In this document: positions 61,062 to 64,000 of the stretch, piece by piece | Layout: every line of letters starts with the position of its first letter | Position numbering within the stretch: position 1 is the first letter of the stretch | DNA from: Phyllostachys edulis | Taxonomy: Eukaryota > Streptophyta > Magnoliopsida > Poales > Poaceae | Direction: 5' to 3' | DNA: 64,000 nt | NCBI GenBank assembly: GCA_036346405.1 | Contig: CM070561.1 | Coordinates: forward strand, 29,420,215-29,484,214 | Notes under the pieces: generated by a model | Told to the model about the DNA's origin: nothing | Seen by the model: the letters and a program-made list of their open reading frames with translations, nothing else | Database searches by the model: none | Translations under genes and position numbers: made by a program

Positions 61062-62497
61062 GAACTGTTGTCGGTTGGAGAACATGAGCTTTGTTTGATT
61101 TCAGTCTTTTGGTTTCTCACTTGACTAGAACATTTGATGGTTCTCCACCTTTCCTTGATAGCTTTCAAGAAATGCTTTTTTCTGTAAGCTCATGTGGAAA
61201 GGATGATATGGCTCTTCACTTTGTTGAGTTTAATTTGCTGTTTGCTGTTCCTTCTCAAATCTGCTTGATTTTGCACAGTTTGCTCTTTGGTAAAGTAAGC
61301 TTGTTCTAGGGGGGGGGCTTGTGTTTAAAAATTTCAGAAGTTTTGATTATTGTTCTTGTCAACAAATTCATCAAGTTCAAGCCATTGAAATTAAATAAGA
61401 GAGCTTTCTTTATCATATTTACTCATGTGCTGTGTAGCATTGATCATTGACTGGTTTAATAAATTTGCTACATTTTAACTAAAGCATGACTTGGCTGAAA
61501 ACATTGACTAGATTGATTATTACTAGCACCTTGTGATGTCTATTGAAAAGGATGAGCTTGTTTGTGAGTCTTATTTTAAATTTTGGATCTGAAGCAAGTA
61601 AGTCCCTCATTTCAATCCAATGTTGCTCACTCAATTTGGCATGTTATAAAAGATAAAGGGTTGAGAAAAGAAATATGAAAAGATGTGTGCTTCAAGCATG
61701 CCATACATAGCTCTGTATTCAAAAGCACAAAAATATGCACACAAAAGTGCTCAAATAAAAAGAAGTATGCTTCAAGCATGCCATACATAGCTATGTATAT
61801 TCAAAGAAAAATTCTGCACACAACAGTGCTCATATGAAAAGAAGTATGCTTCAAGCATGCCACCCTTGAAAAAGAAGTATGTTGCAAGCATGCCACATGC
61901 AAATAAAAGTTGAAAGTGAAGCAATATGGTGCTCTATGGGACTACTAGCTCATCTAGATTTAATTTGTGTCTCACTGTTAGGCTCTCACTTTTCTTGGTG
62001 ATATCTTTTTGTGGTGCTTATAATTGGTTTAGTCATTGTTTGAGATGCCAGTCATATATTTAAAATTACTTCATCATCTTACAAATGGTATCATCCTACA
62101 AGAGATATTCAAGTGGTACAGACATGTCTTGATTTTGCTACATGATACATGACTTTATATGATCTAAATAGCTCTACTCAATAAGATGGCTTGGTTAATC
62201 TTGTAAAATTGTGAGCATTGACTTGAATAATTTCCAAAGCTTCTTGATTTTTACTCTCTGTGCTCCTTGTTTTAGAATTACTTCTTCCTTGATGCTCTTG
62301 ATGATTACATTGCCAAAGGGGGAGAAAACTGGAGAAAAATGGGAAAATTTTGAAAACATTTACTTATTTGCTTCTCTTGTATTGAGGGGGAGTTTTTCAG
62401 GAATCCTTCAATTAAGGGCAGTTTTTCAGTTGAAGGCTTTCACAATTTCAAATCATGTTTTTGGCGTTTTGTCAATGTATTCATCAAGGGGGGAGAT
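61062..62497 (+). other. Non-coding spacer replacing pol
   Basis: No pol motif. A run of nine G (61309-61317) and several AAGGGGGAG / GAGGGGGAG purine blocks (62313, 62382, 62486) occur, like the spacer before the 3' LTR of SIRE elements. Confidence 0.7.
61678..61912. repeat. Tandem repeats in the spacer
   Basis: Four units start GAAGTATGCTTCAAGCATGCC (first as ATGTGTGCTTC...). The first two are about 80 bp and the last two about 30-50 bp. Confidence 0.85.
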
Positions 62498-64000
62498 TGT
62501 TAGACCCAGAGGTCTTAATCATGTTATTTAATGATGAATACATTGCCAAAGGAACATGTTTGTGACCTAAGTCGTTAACCTGCTTTGAAATACTTTTTGA
62601 GTTCTTTGAATTCTGTGGAAATCAGCTTTAGTCAGGTTTTGCGGTAGTACCGGCATTGTGGCCGCGGTACTACCGCTCGACGGTTCGATCGTGTGATTGT
62701 TGGTGGTACAATTTCCCCAAGTCTTGTGTTTGGATTTTGAATTTTCTCTGGAAGTGGTAGTACCGGCTTTTTATATGCGGAACTACCGTAGTGCGGTATG
62801 ACCGTTTGTGAAGCGCAGTAGTACCGCAAGTCAAGGTTCCGAACGCGTGTTTTGCTCGAACCATTAGATCTTGATCTGACGGCTCATATTGAGAGGGACG
62901 TTCGGACCGTCCGAGATCCTAAAGCATTGTGAGCTTTTGGATGGAAATCTAACGGATGAAATCAACAGGAACATTCGGACTTTCTACAGTACTCTTAAAA
63001 TCCGACGATTGTGAAGCGTGGTCCGTTCGGCCATGTCATCTGGACCATCCGTGCATCTTTGAGGTTCGTGAAATGTTTTGACATACATTCATATCACGGG
63101 TAAAGGGCGGTAGTACCGTTTGTTCCGTTAGTACCGTTGGTATAACGACGGTAGTACCACGATAGTTTTTCCAGAGAGAGAGTGTTTCTGACAAGCTTTG
63201 ATAAGTGAATTACGGTAGTACCGTAGCTATGTAACGGTACGACCGCAGGCTAGTAATACCGTTGTTTCAATGGCGGTAGTACCGCAACAAGGTATGACCG
63301 TTTGTTTACAGTATGGATTTTCGAGAGAGCTTGTTTTTGGAATTCTTCGTGGTGCGGTACGACCGCAGTTATGAATGCTTGATCGACAAAGAAGCGGTAG
63401 TACCGTTCATAACATGTCGGTATACTGCTTCGAACGTAACTGCTTTTGATTGAAGAATTGATTACGGGATTGATTGAGATAATGGTTTTTAGTTGTTGCA
63501 TGATGCATGATAGTGTTTATGCGTGTGTCTAAGCTAATGTTGGTCAAGTTTGGAGAACTTGTGCCGAATTTTGTTTCTTTGATCTTTGCATGTGCAGGAT
63601 GACCGTGAAGACAACTATTGTCGTGACGAGGAGGACTCGGACTAGGATTGGGGAGATCTGAGGTCTTGGTGGTTGTGGATGTTGCGAGATGGTTGAGCTT
63701 GCGCTAGAGCACGTGGAGTTCAAAGGTGGTTCGCGCTAGAGCTACGGGAGGAGTCCTGGAGGCTTGCGGCGTGGGTTGTTATGGAAAGAGTTACAGATTT
63801 GGAAGGAGTTCCAAATCTTGACGTTTTTTAGATAGAATCCGTGTCGGTGTCATGTTGGACGTGGATAGGATTCTAGGGTATAAATAGAGGCAGGTTAGGA
63901 GCTAACCTATGTACACGGGAGAGATAGTTTTGGCCGCAGCTTTGGAGTTACGGTTTTAAGTTATATTTTGAGCGTAAAGTTGAGATAGCTTTGTAAGGTC
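62498..64000 (+). repeat. Right LTR of the SIRE-like element (incomplete)
   Basis: Matches the left LTR through AGCTTTGTAAGGTC at the window end, which corresponds to about 58325 in the left LTR. It keeps a 50-bp segment near 63708-63760 that the left LTR lacks, and more intact GGTAGTACC motifs. Confidence 0.92.

Larger units (their letters stand above)
56872..64000 (+). mobile_element. SIRE/Maximus-like copia element lacking pol, cut by window end
   Basis: Left LTR 56872-58640 (TGTTAGACCC ... GATCCTACA), primer site TGGTATCAGAAC (58643-58654), gag, long non-coding spacer, polypurine tract (about 62486-62496) and right LTR from 62498. There is no protease, integrase or RT, so the copy is non-autonomous. 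The left flank CCATG (56867-56871) should be repeated after the right LTR, outside this window. Confidence 0.92.

Noticed and set aside
61678..61912. CRISPR-like array
   Set aside because: Units of unequal length in a plant retrotransposon spacer; simple tandem duplication.

Overview
The window looks like plant nuclear DNA, most likely from a grass. Transposable elements fill almost all of it, GC-rich leaders alternate with AT-rich spacers, introns are present, and the element families are those expected in grasses (CACTA with an ACAGACGGTT subterminal motif, chromovirus-type gypsy, SIRE-type copia, Pack-MULE, Mutator-type MITEs). I cannot name the species. No bacterial, organellar or CRISPR-like feature was seen.

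Only one ordinary gene appears intact: a two-exon plantacyanin (basic blue copper protein) at 45265-48195 on the + strand. It has a TATA box and a 2.55 kb intron containing a 2.0 kb solo LTR. About 480 bp of its upstream region, TATA box included, occurs a second time at 4666-5121, 40 kb away, with no gene attached.

Layout. (1) 183-4607: a Mutator-like Pack-MULE inside a TA microsatellite, carrying a decayed FAR1-type transposase and a captured GH28 (polygalacturonase-like) fragment. (2) 4666-5555: orphan plantacyanin promoter copy, then LTR debris. (3) 5556-34661: one CACTA (En/Spm) element of about 29.1 kb with a GGA target duplication; its own sequence is about 9.4 kb (a broken TNP2 transposase and a second gene combining a TNPA/En-Spm region with an ULP1-like protease). 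It is split by a hAT element that hosts a 5.4 kb solo LTR, and by a Ty3/gypsy chromovirus whose 3' LTR hosts another 3.9 kb solo LTR. (4) 35306-40974: a probable Helitron. (5) 41032-44107: a Harbinger-like element containing three Mutator-type MITEs, then a hAT MITE built from a minisatellite. (6) 44116-48439: the plantacyanin locus. (7) 48440-56871: LTR remnants containing a young copia element with 130-bp LTRs. (8) 56872 to the window end: a SIRE/Maximus-like copia element retaining gag but no pol, with its 3' LTR cut by the window edge.

Almost every boundary is supported by target-site duplications read directly from the sequence, so insertion order can be read from the nesting. All transposase and retrotransposon genes here carry stops or frameshifts. 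I found no candidate for an entirely new molecular system. The most unusual items are the orphan promoter copy, the gypsy element whose primer-binding site has been replaced by host flank sequence, and the dense palindromic motif arrays in some LTRs.
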